This document shows positions 38,967 to 46,536 of a DNA stretch of 64,000 nt, piece after piece. Both the position numbers and the translations under genes were made by a program. The stretch is from the NCBI GenBank assembly GCA_035384565.1, contig DAOOIT010000034.1, positions 3,568 through 67,567 on the forward strand, in the 5' to 3' direction. The notes below the pieces were generated by a model. It made no database searches and was not told where the DNA came from. It saw nothing but the letters and a program-made list of their open reading frames with translations. Within the stretch, counting starts at the first letter, position 1. The number at the start of each line of letters is the position of its first letter. The DNA is from Planctomycetota bacterium (GTDB taxonomy: Bacteria > Planctomycetota > PUPC01 > DSUN01).

Positions 38967-41732
38967 ATGGAACTCAATCTACCTACCCGCTATGACCCCG
39001 CCGCCGTGGAGCAACGGTGGTATCGCTTCTGGGAGGAGCGCGGCTACTTCAACGCCGACCCCGACCCAGCCCGCAAGCCCTACACCATCGTCATCCCGCC
39101 GCCCAACGTCACGGGCGTGCTCCACCTGGGCCACGTGCTGAACAACACGTTCCAGGACATCCTGACCCGCTGGCGGCGGATGCAGGGCTACAACGCCCTC
39201 TGGCAGCCCGGCACCGACCACGCGGGCATCGCCACCCAGAGCGTGGTCGAGCGCCTGCTCGACACCGAGGGCACCAGCCGCCACGCCCTCGGCCGCGAGA
39301 AGTTCGTCGAGCGCGTCTGGCAGGTGAAGGCCAAGCACCTGGCGACGATCAACGAACAGCTCCGCCGCCTGGGCGCCTCGCTCGACTGGCGCCGCGAGCG
39401 CTTCACCATGGACGAGGGCCTCTCCCGCGCCGTGCTCGAGGTCTTCGTGCGCCTCTATAACAAGGGCCTCGTCTACCGCGACCGCTTCATGATCAACTGG
39501 TGCCCCTTCCACCGCACGGCGCTCTCGAACGACGAGGTAGACCACCGCACCCTTCAGGGCGGCCTGTGGTGGATCCGCTACCCGTTCAAGCGCGGCACCG
39601 GCGGGGTCACCGTGGCCACCACGCGGCCCGAGACCATGCTCGGCGACACCGCCGTCGCCGTCAACCCCCACGACCCCCGCTACCAGGGCCTCATCGGCAA
39701 GACCGTGGTCCTGCCCCTGATGAACCGCGAAATCCCTATCATCGCCGATGAGTACGTGGACAAGGAGTTCGGCACCGGCGCGCTCAAGATCACACCGGCC
39801 CACGACCCGAACGACTTCGCTATCGGCCGCCGCCACGGCCTAGCCGCGCCCTGCGTGATCGCGCCCGACGGCTCGATGAGCGCCGAGGCCGGCCCCTATG
39901 CGGGCCTCGACCGCTTCGAATGCCGCAAACGTGTGGTGGCCGACCTCCAGGCCCTCGGCCTGCTCGAGAAGCACGAACCCCACCAGCACGAGGTCGGCCA
40001 CTGCTACCGCTGCGACAGCATCGTCGAGCCCTACATCTCGCTCCAGTGGTTCGTACGCATGAAGCCCCTCGCGGAGCGCGCCCGCAAGGTGGCCGAGGAC
40101 AAGAGCGTGCGCTTCTGGCCCCCGCGCTGGGAGACCATGTACTACCACTGGATTGACACCGTGCCCGACTGGCCGATCAGCCGCCAACTCTGGTGGGGCC
40201 ATCGAATCCCCGCCTGGTACTGCCAGGACTGCCCCGACCCGAAGCTTGACCCAGCGACCCGGCCGCCCGAGCCGCCCTACGGCGTGGGCGGCCGCCCCGT
40301 CGTCTCCGCCGCGCGGCCCGACAAGTGTCCCCAGTGCGGCGGCACGAACTTCCTCCAGGACGAGGACGTGCTCGACACCTGGTTCAGTTCGTGGCTCTGG
40401 CCCTTCTCGACCCTGGGCTGGCCCGACGACACGCCCGACCTCCGGTACTTCTACCCGACCAGCACCCTGGTGACCGGCCCCGACATCCTGGGCTTCTGGG
40501 TCGCCCGCATGATCATGGCCGGCCTCGAGTTCCTCGACGCCATCCCCTTCACCGACGTCTACCTCCACGGCATCGTGCGCGACGACCAGGGGCGCAAGAT
40601 GTCCAAGAGCCTCGGCAACTCGCCCGACCCGCTCGACGTGATGAACGAGTTCGGCGCCGACGCGCTCCGCTTCTCGATCATCCTCATCACCGCCAGCGGG
40701 CAGGACGCCTATTACTCGCACGACAAGGTGGCCATCGGGCGCAACTTCGCCAACAAACTGTGGAACGCCTCGCGCCTCGTCCTCACCAACCTGGCCGAAT
40801 CGTCCGACCTGTCCGACCTGTCCGACGGGTCCTACGCGTCCGACGACCTGTCCCTCGAGGACCGCTGGATCCTCAGCCGCCTGAGCCGCGTGACCGCCAC
40901 GGTGACCGACGCCCTCGAGCGGTTCAACTTCAACGAGGCAGCAATGGCCCTCTACGAGTTCATCTGGCACGAGCTGTGCGACTGGTATCTCGAGGCCATC
41001 AAGCCACGCATCCGCAACGCCGCGCCCGAGGCCAGAGCCTCTCGCTTCGCCGCCCAGAGCGTCGTATCGCACGTGCTCGACGGCGCGCTGCGCCTGCTGC
41101 ACCCCTTCGCGCCCTTCATCACCGAGGAGATCTGGCAGCACCTGGGCAAGCTGCTGCCCGCCCGCGGCACGCTGCCCGCCGAGCGCACGCCCGCCGCGCC
41201 CAGCGTGATGATCGCCCCCTGGCCCCAGCCCGACGGGCGCTGGCTCGACGCCGCGTGCGAGGCCACGTTCACCCAGGTCCAGGAGATCATCCGCGCCATC
41301 CGCGCCATCCGCAAGAAGATGCGCCTCGCCGACCGCTCGCCCCGCCTGCGCGCCGTAATCTCGCTCGCCGACGCCGCCCCGCTGCCCGGCCTGGAGGCCA
41401 ACCGCGCCGTCGTGTGCGACCAGGCGGCCCTCGACGCCCTCGACATCGGCCTCGGCCTGCCCAAGCCGCCGCACGCGGCCGCCGCCGTGCTCGCCGGCAT
41501 GGAGGTCTACGTGCCGCTCGAGGGCGTGATTGACTTCGACGCCGAGCGCAAGCGCCTGGGCGACCAGCTCGCCAAGACCCGGGGCTTTCTCGAAGGCTCC
41601 GAACGCAAGCTCGCCAACGCCAACTTCGTCGAGCGCGCGCCCCACGAGGTCGTGGCCAAGGAGCGCGAGCAGAACGCCCGCCTCCGCGAGGAGATCGCCC
41701 GCCTCGAGGCCAACCTGGCCGAACTCCTGTGA
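38967..41732 (+). CDS. valS: Valyl-tRNA synthetase, with a repeat-derived insertion
   Basis: 921 aa, class I synthetase with editing domain. The ATG at 38967 has GGAG 7 bp upstream. HIGH motif in PPPNVTGVLHLGHVLNNT; CP1 editing segment with TTRPETMLGDTAV and KITPAHDPNDF; KMSKS motif in GRKMSKSLGNSPDP; anticodon-binding domain from LSLEDRWILSRL; C-terminal coiled coil (LRE-EIARLEANLAEL). Residues ~612-627 (SDLSDLSDGSYASDD), in the linker between the catalytic and anticodon-binding domains, are encoded by five 9-bp repeat units (40802-40844). They look like an inserted or expanded repeat tolerated in a surface linker. Otherwise standard. Confidence 0.97.
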   Translation: MELNLPTRYDPAAVEQRWYRFWEERGYFNADPDPARKPYTIVIPPPNVTGVLHLGHVLNNTFQDILTRWRRMQGYNALWQPGTDHAGIATQSVVERLLDTEGTSRHALGREKFVERVWQVKAKHLATINEQLRRLGASLDWRRERFTMDEGLSRAVLEVFVRLYNKGLVYRDRFMINWCPFHRTALSNDEVDHRTLQGGLWWIRYPFKRGTGGVTVATTRPETMLGDTAVAVNPHDPRYQGLIGKTVVLPLMNREIPIIADEYVDKEFGTGALKITPAHDPNDFAIGRRHGLAAPCVIAPDGSMSAEAGPYAGLDRFECRKRVVADLQALGLLEKHEPHQHEVGHCYRCDSIVEPYISLQWFVRMKPLAERARKVAEDKSVRFWPPRWETMYYHWIDTVPDWPISRQLWWGHRIPAWYCQDCPDPKLDPATRPPEPPYGVGGRPVVSAARPDKCPQCGGTNFLQDEDVLDTWFSSWLWPFSTLGWPDDTPDLRYFYPTSTLVTGPDILGFWVARMIMAGLEFLDAIPFTDVYLHGIVRDDQGRKMSKSLGNSPDPLDVMNEFGADALRFSIILITASGQDAYYSHDKVAIGRNFANKLWNASRLVLTNLAESSDLSDLSDGSYASDDLSLEDRWILSRLSRVTATVTDALERFNFNEAAMALYEFIWHELCDWYLEAIKPRIRNAAPEARASRFAAQSVVSHVLDGALRLLHPFAPFITEEIWQHLGKLLPARGTLPAERTPAAPSVMIAPWPQPDGRWLDAACEATFTQVQEIIRAIRAIRKKMRLADRSPRLRAVISLADAAPLPGLEANRAVVCDQAALDALDIGLGLPKPPHAAAAVLAGMEVYVPLEGVIDFDAERKRLGDQLAKTRGFLEGSERKLANANFVERAPHEVVAKEREQNARLREEIARLEANLAELL
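40802..40844. repeat. Period-9 repeat inside valS, locus C (one arm only)
   Basis: GTCCGAC at 40802, 40811, 40820 and 40838 with a degenerate GTCCTAC at 40829, all in exact 9-bp register. No complementary arm is present. The core is the same as the right arm of locus B. Confidence 0.85.
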
Positions 41733-41736
41733 CCTC

Positions 41737-41765
41737 TTGACAACCGCGCGGGGGCGTTGTACAAA
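41737..41765 (+). promoter_or_regulatory. sigma70-type promoter of the Spy-like gene
   Basis: TTGACA (41737-41742), 17 bp, TACAAA (41760-41765), 5 bp after the valS stop. Confidence 0.65.
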
Positions 41766-41819
41766 AAGGGGAGTGGTTGGCTGAGAGGCGGACGTCTCTT
41801 GGGCACAAGGAGGTCGGCG

Positions 41820-42551
41820 ATGCGGAACCTGTGGATACTCGCCGCGGCGTTGGCGCTCGCGGGCCGTGTGGCCGCGGGCGGGGAAGGCCAGTGGCGGCTG
41901 GGCCAGCCGTCCCAATATCAATACCAGTACGGCTACCCCTACGGCCAGCCGCCGGTCGAACTCTCGGTCGAGCAGCAGCGCAAACTCGGCCTCAGCGACG
42001 AGCAGATCCAGAAGATCGCCGAGTTGCGCCGCGATCTCGAGAAGGAACGGGCCAAGCTCGACGCCCAGCTCAAGGCCGCCAGCGAAGCCGCTGCCGCGGC
42101 CAACGCCGAAGTCTCCCGTCTCAGCCAGGAGGTCCGAGCCTTCTCCACCACGCGCCTCCAGAAGATCTACGACGCCGTCCTCACCCCCGAGCAGCGCAAG
42201 GCCCTCGACCAGCAGCGGTACCTCGAGCAGGCCAAGGCCTGGCTGCGCGGCTACCAGACCTGGCTCAAGCTCACCGAGGCGCAGGTCGAAGACATCTCGA
42301 ACCTGCTCGTGCCCGTCTTCGAGAAGTACGCAAAGATGGACGATGAGGCGGCTGATGCCCGCGAACGGCTCGCCGAGCTGCGCCGCGCCGACAAGCTCGA
42401 CATCGCGGCCATCGAGAAGGCCGAGAAAGAGGTCGAGGAACTCAGCAAGCGCAACGTCTATCAGCAGCGGCAAGAAGACCTGATGGACAGGATGCGCGCC
42501 GGCCTCTTGCCCGACCAGCTCGAGAAGATCGGCCAGATGCGCCGGCACTGA
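41820..42551 (+). CDS. Secreted coiled-coil protein, Spy/CpxP-like
   Basis: 243 aa. The ATG at 41820 is preceded by AAGGAGG with 6 bp spacing. Signal peptide MRNLWILAAALALAGRVAAG, then a Tyr/Gln/Pro patch (QYQYQYGYPYGQPP), then almost entirely helical, charged coiled coil with two LTPEQRKAL/LTEAQVEDI-like elements. Such L-(T/S)-x-E-Q motifs mark the Spy/CpxP/heavy-metal-resistance-like periplasmic proteins. An envelope-stress or chaperone role is possible but inferred from pattern only. It is convergent with the GH13 gene; the 97 bp between contain no clear terminator apart from a GGTGAG/CTCACC stem near 42630-42650. Confidence 0.75.
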   Translation: MRNLWILAAALALAGRVAAGGEGQWRLGQPSQYQYQYGYPYGQPPVELSVEQQRKLGLSDEQIQKIAELRRDLEKERAKLDAQLKAASEAAAAANAEVSRLSQEVRAFSTTRLQKIYDAVLTPEQRKALDQQRYLEQAKAWLRGYQTWLKLTEAQVEDISNLLVPVFEKYAKMDDEAADARERLAELRRADKLDIAAIEKAEKEVEELSKRNVYQQRQEDLMDRMRAGLLPDQLEKIGQMRRH

Positions 42552-42648
42552 GCCGGCGGCACGGGACCAGCCCCGTCGCCCCCATCGTAGCCCTTAGGCC
42601 GCACCCAGGGCGGGTCCCGCTCGGAGTGAGGCTGGGTGAGATGCTTCC

Positions 42649-45600
42649 TCACCTTGGGGCCACGTTCCACTCGGCCTCGAACTCGTACCAGCGCCCTTCG
42701 TCCATCGCAGACCCCTTGCCGTCCAGCAGGGCAACAAAGAACTGCCGCCCGTGGACGAAGACACTGGGCTTCGCGCCCTCGGGCGTCTTGAGGCCGTTGA
42801 GGCTGAACAGCGGCTTGCCCTCCTTGAGGAACTCGATGCGGTCGGGAGCCGGGCCGCCGCTGGTCTGGCCGCGGCGGGCGCCGCCCTCCCCCACTACATC
42901 CTCCGTAACCTCCCGCGGGTTCGCAACCTGCGGGAGGTTAGAGAAGCGGAAGCGGTCGGCCTCGGGCAGTTGCACGATGGCCGCGAGGAAGGCGGACTTG
43001 TCCTTGAACGCCTTCTCGGAGCGGAAGGCCCATTTCTGCTTGAAGGCCGGCTTGTCGGTGAAGACGTATTCGGTGCGATACCAGAGCGGCGGACGCCGAA
43101 GCTCGAAGCGCCCGAAGCCGCGGAGCTGTCCCTCGAACGCCAGGTGCAGCCCGTCGTCGGCCTTCCAGATGCGGATGCCCGATTCCACGTCGTTGCTCGC
43201 CGCGATGCGCGGCGACTCGTGCGGCTTGAAGAACTCCTGGTCGCCATACAGATCGTGCTCCTTCGCCACCACCTTGTCGCCCACAAACAGCTCCCGAATC
43301 ACCCCCGCCTGCCGCCGCAGGACGCAGGTGAAGTGCCTGTTGCTCACGATGTAGTCCGGCCCGACGCAGGAGAGGTCCGCGCCGCACAGTTTTGCAGGCC
43401 TGCCTGTCAGGATAATGCCTGGACAATCCTCTTCGCGTCTTACCGCAAGTCCATCGAGGCCTACAAGAGACAGGCCAGGCGCGCCATCCAGACGGTCGAG
43501 AAGCTGCACGTTCTCTGGCAGAAGTGCCTGGAACCCGACACCTGACCACCGACCACGCCACTTTACCACGACGGATGTCTTCTCCGGGTGAAGAGGAGCG
43601 GACTCGTTCTCCCAAAGGACTCCCACGTTCTGTGGCCGCCAGTAGATCGAGGATCGCTTCTGCACGTGCGCGGGCTGATCGGGGAAGCCTGCGCTGTCCC
43701 GCAGAAGTCCCTCGATGGTGTGCACGCCCCACTCAGTAGCGTCAGGGAACCCGATGCGACCCTTCACGACTTGGGGGGGCAGCGATGTGTCAGCGGGGCG
43801 AATCCCCCAACCCCAGCCGCCACCACCTGGTCCGGCACTGAACAAGTCATACTCCAGAGGTCCCAGGAGGCGACCTTGGTTGATGGGCGAGTAGTCAATG
43901 TGCATTCTGGTGTCGCTGCGGTTGAGATTCACGAAGACCACACTTGTCCTGTTGGGGCTGCGCCGGAGAGAGGTGAACACGCCGGCAGCTCCGCAGTCTA
44001 CGGCTCGATATGATGCTTCGCCTCGCGACAGCTCGGCGCAGGCCCGTCGAGTTTCGTTGATCCGCCGGAAGACAGGGCCATGACCTCGTTCCATCCGTTG
44101 ATAGACCATCGGCACGCCGTCAATCCAGGCGGTGAGGGCGTAGAGGGCACGCATCCCCTCGACGCCATACCAGCCCTGGGCACGCAGGGTGTCGTGGCTC
44201 TCGATGTGCCGAAGGAAGATGGTGCCACGCGGGTTGATGTATTTCTGCTCCTCCAGGTATTCCTGGAGCAGGGGCACAAACTCGGCGGCGGGCATGTGGC
44301 GCCAGGCGTGGAGGACGGTGAATGCGAGGCCAAAGTCGTATTGGAAGTCGCTCACGCCGGCGTGGCGGGGACTCTCGACCTCGGCGAGGACCGCGCCGTC
44401 CTTGGGCTTGAGCTTCTTGACCTCGTCGCGGATGCGCTTGACCATCTCGAGGCCGCCCTTGAGGCCGGCGTGGCTCGCCCTCGCGTAGGGGATGGCGGGG
44501 TCCCAGTTGTACTCCTTGCTGCCGTAGCAGGCGTCAATGCGATAGCCGTCCACGTCGTATTCGCGGACGTAGTGTGCGGCGACGTGGGCGATGTAGTCCT
44601 GCCAGTCGGGGCGGGCGAAGTCGTTGAGCCAGTAGGTGAGGGTCGAGCCGTCCTCGCGGCGGAGCATGAACTCGGGGTGCTGCTGGTTGTGGACGGCGTT
44701 GGGCGCGCCGCCGTGGGGCACGAGGTCGAGGAGCACTTTCAGGCCCAACTCGTGCGCGCGCTTGACCAGGGCGCGGAACTCCTCGGCGGTGCCGAGGCCG
44801 TCCTGGAAGCGGTAGTAGTCGAGCGGCCAATAAGGGCTCTTGTATTCGACGGGGAGAATCCAGATTGCAGTGACGCCGAGCTTCGGGAGCGTGGGCAGCA
44901 AGTATTCGGTCGCTGCCTTGAAGCCGCCGAGATCGGTCCAGTTGCTCCCAATCGTCCCGCCAGGATGGAAGGAATAGAGGACTGCGCCGTGGAGCCATTC
45001 GGGCCTGTCGGCGGGCACTTTCACTCCCACGCTGTCAAACCAGTCCCAGAGCATCGGCAGGGCGTCCCAGTAGGCGGCGTCAACGGCCTGCATGGTCACG
45101 AAGCCGATGTGCTGGGGGACGTTGGGGCGGAGGTAGCCGGCGGCGCCGACGCCTTGAACGACATCGAACTGCCCGGTGCTTTCTTCGACGCGGACGTGGG
45201 AGGAGTCGTCGGAGCAGGCGGCGAAGAGGAGGGAGCGCTTCGGCGTGAGCTGCGCGAGGAGCGGGGCGATGGAAAGGCCGCTGCTGTGGCTGACGCCCGG
45301 CTTCATCGCCGCAAAGGGGTAGCTGTGCGGCGGCCAGTGCTTGGGGAAGCGATAGAAGCCGTCGGGCGTGGCCTTGATGCCCGGAGTGCGAAAGGTGAAT
45401 GCCCGCAGTTTCACCGTCTCCTTGCCGCGATTCGTCAGCGTCGCCGAGCGGTCTACCCTCGGGAGGTCGGCGTGAAGCTTGTAGCGTTCGACGACCTCGT
45501 AGTCGCCGACGGAGATGGTCAGTTCCAGCGTGTCGGGCGCGGGCTGCTCGCGCTTGAGGAGCTTGCGGCCGGGCTTGAGCTGCTCGGCCCAGGTGGTCTT

Positions 45601-45798
45601 CTGGTACTCGCCGACGCCAAAGGAGATGGGGTGACGACTGGCATCGGCCTCGGCGAGAACCTCGTCCCCGCGCGTCAGGCGCACGAGCGCGCCCGTGGCC
45701 TCGTCGAAGGCCAGCGAGAGCGGCCCGTGCTGGAAGGTGAACGAGGCGGCAGGGGCGAAAGAAGTAGCCATCAGAAGGAGGGTGGCGAGGCGTTTCAT
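42649..45798 (-). CDS. Secreted GH13 (alpha-amylase family) multidomain protein
   Basis: 1049 aa. Signal peptide MKRLATLLLMATSFAPAASF. An N-terminal beta domain (~20-250) precedes a TIM barrel (~265-610). The barrel has GGTIGSNWTDLGGFKAATEYLL (start), LGLKVLLDLVPHGG (region I), VDGYRIDACYGSKEYN (region II nucleophile Asp), GAVLAEVESPRH (region III acid Glu) and FLRHIESHDTLRA (region IV His-Asp), so the triad appears complete. Large beta-rich C-terminal regions follow (~650-1049). Probably cell-surface or periplasmic starch or other alpha-glucan hydrolysis. The ATG overlaps the stop of the upstream DUF4416 gene (ATGA). A REP-like hairpin (42906-42940) lies in frame within the C-terminal coding part. 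Confidence 0.9.
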   Translation of the reverse strand: MKRLATLLLMATSFAPAASFTFQHGPLSLAFDEATGALVRLTRGDEVLAEADASRHPISFGVGEYQKTTWAEQLKPGRKLLKREQPAPDTLELTISVGDYEVVERYKLHADLPRVDRSATLTNRGKETVKLRAFTFRTPGIKATPDGFYRFPKHWPPHSYPFAAMKPGVSHSSGLSIAPLLAQLTPKRSLLFAACSDDSSHVRVEESTGQFDVVQGVGAAGYLRPNVPQHIGFVTMQAVDAAYWDALPMLWDWFDSVGVKVPADRPEWLHGAVLYSFHPGGTIGSNWTDLGGFKAATEYLLPTLPKLGVTAIWILPVEYKSPYWPLDYYRFQDGLGTAEEFRALVKRAHELGLKVLLDLVPHGGAPNAVHNQQHPEFMLRREDGSTLTYWLNDFARPDWQDYIAHVAAHYVREYDVDGYRIDACYGSKEYNWDPAIPYARASHAGLKGGLEMVKRIRDEVKKLKPKDGAVLAEVESPRHAGVSDFQYDFGLAFTVLHAWRHMPAAEFVPLLQEYLEEQKYINPRGTIFLRHIESHDTLRAQGWYGVEGMRALYALTAWIDGVPMVYQRMERGHGPVFRRINETRRACAELSRGEASYRAVDCGAAGVFTSLRRSPNRTSVVFVNLNRSDTRMHIDYSPINQGRLLGPLEYDLFSAGPGGGGWGWGIRPADTSLPPQVVKGRIGFPDATEWGVHTIEGLLRDSAGFPDQPAHVQKRSSIYWRPQNVGVLWENESAPLHPEKTSVVVKWRGRWSGVGFQALLPENVQLLDRLDGAPGLSLVGLDGLAVRREEDCPGIILTGRPAKLCGADLSCVGPDYIVSNRHFTCVLRRQAGVIRELFVGDKVVAKEHDLYGDQEFFKPHESPRIAASNDVESGIRIWKADDGLHLAFEGQLRGFGRFELRRPPLWYRTEYVFTDKPAFKQKWAFRSEKAFKDKSAFLAAIVQLPEADRFRFSNLPQVANPREVTEDVVGEGGARRGQTSGGPAPDRIEFLKEGKPLFSLNGLKTPEGAKPSVFVHGRQFFVALLDGKGSAMDEGRWYEFEAEWNVAPR
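42906..42940. repeat. Intragenic hairpin (16-bp arms) inside the GH13 gene
   Basis: TAACCTCCCGCGGGTT (42906-42921) and AACCTGCGGGAGGTTA (42925-42940) around CGC; one mismatch between arms. The same stem, AACCTCCCGCGGGTT, is hairpin 3 of the 244-bp tandem unit at 63498-64000. It is translated without interrupting the frame. Confidence 0.85.
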
Positions 45799-46427
45799 GG
45801 GTGCGGCTCCACCTGTCCCACTTGTCCCACGGGTCCCACTGGTCCCGCGGAACTTGTGGGACGTGTGGGACGTGTGGGACGTGTGTGGGGTTGTGCTTTG
45901 AGCTGCTCAAGATAGCGGGCGCGGGCCCTGGCGAAGAAAGCCAGATACGGCTCAGTGGCGTAGTCACGATAGGTCCACGGCGTGGGCGCGAAGCCCCCCT
46001 TCTTGTAGGTAAGCGTAATCTCGGCGTAGATGCCCTTGCCGATGTAGATGCGGTGAACGTAGTCCTTGGTGGTGGCTAGGAGCAGCTTCGAGCCGTCGAG
46101 GAGGCCGGGGTCGAGGTTGACGGGGCGCGGCACGGGTGCGCCCAACTCGCGGGCAAGTTGGCCCTCCAACTCGTTGGTGCGCACCTTGATGTCGGCGAGG
46201 TCGCCGGGATTCACAAGGCGCTCGTGGGTGACGAACTTGCGGAGCAGGCCCGGCCCCATCTCGGGCTCGTAGTAGTCGGTGAAGGTGAAGGGGATGAGGG
46301 GGCTGGCGAGGTCGCTGGGGCCGAAGGTGTCGGCCAGAAGGCGCTCGGCGGCGTCGAACCACTCGGCCCGTCCGGCGAGCATGCCCACCAACAGTTTCAT
46401 CGGTTTCGGGGGCCGGATGTCGCCCAA
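45795..46427 (-). CDS. DUF4416 family protein with a repeat-encoded C-terminal tail
   Basis: 210 aa. The TTG at 46425-46427 has GGGAGGG about 6 bp upstream; an internal ATG 9 codons later is an alternative. The core matches the DUF4416 pattern: KPMKLLVGMLAGRAEWFDAA, PFTFTDYYEPEMGPGLLRKF, RPVNLDPGLLDGSKLLLATTKD, YIGKGIYAEITLTYKKGGFAP and WTYRDYATEPYLAFFARAR. Members are small cytoplasmic proteins of unknown function common in anaerobes. The last ~30 residues (RPTRPTRPTSSAGPVGPVG and onward) do not belong to the domain; they are the translation of the period-9 locus D. Its stop overlaps the GH13 start by 4 bp, so the two are coupled. Confidence 0.88.
   Translation of the reverse strand: MGDIRPPKPMKLLVGMLAGRAEWFDAAERLLADTFGPSDLASPLIPFTFTDYYEPEMGPGLLRKFVTHERLVNPGDLADIKVRTNELEGQLARELGAPVPRPVNLDPGLLDGSKLLLATTKDYVHRIYIGKGIYAEITLTYKKGGFAPTPWTYRDYATEPYLAFFARARARYLEQLKAQPHTRPTRPTRPTSSAGPVGPVGQVGQVEPHP
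45815..45889. repeat. Period-9 self-complementary repeat, locus D (4+4 units), inside the DUF4416 gene
   Basis: GTCCCAC cores at 45815, 45824, 45833 and 45842 (last GTCCCGC), a 7-bp loop (45849-45855), then GTGGGAC cores at 45856, 45865 and 45874 and a degenerate unit at 45883. Mirror-image cores are perfectly complementary in the inner units; the 2-nt spacers are not conserved. Same 4+4 layout as locus A with a different core. Confidence 0.9.
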
Positions 46428-46474
46428 AGCAATCCCTCCCGCGAAACACGCGAAAGGACGCGAATGAGGAGACA

Positions 46475-46526
46475 GGGACGCGGAGCGTCCGAAGCCGGCG
46501 TCCCCACGCGGAGCGCAGGGACGAGA
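46475..46526. repeat. Dispersed multi-hairpin element, partial copy (hairpins 4-5)
   Basis: GGACGC-GGA-GCGTCC (46476-46490) followed by CGTCCCCACGC-GGA-GCGCAGGGACG (46499-46523). Compared with the copies at 26715 and 63498, the outer C-G pair of hairpin 5 is T-A here, a compensated change. It lies between the toroid-protein stop and the DUF4416 start. Confidence 0.8.
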
Positions 46527-46536
46527 AGCCGTTCTA

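Noticed and set aside
44080..45915. 611-codon plus-strand frame over the GH13 gene
   Set aside because: Antisense shadow; the minus strand has all GH13 catalytic regions and a signal peptide.
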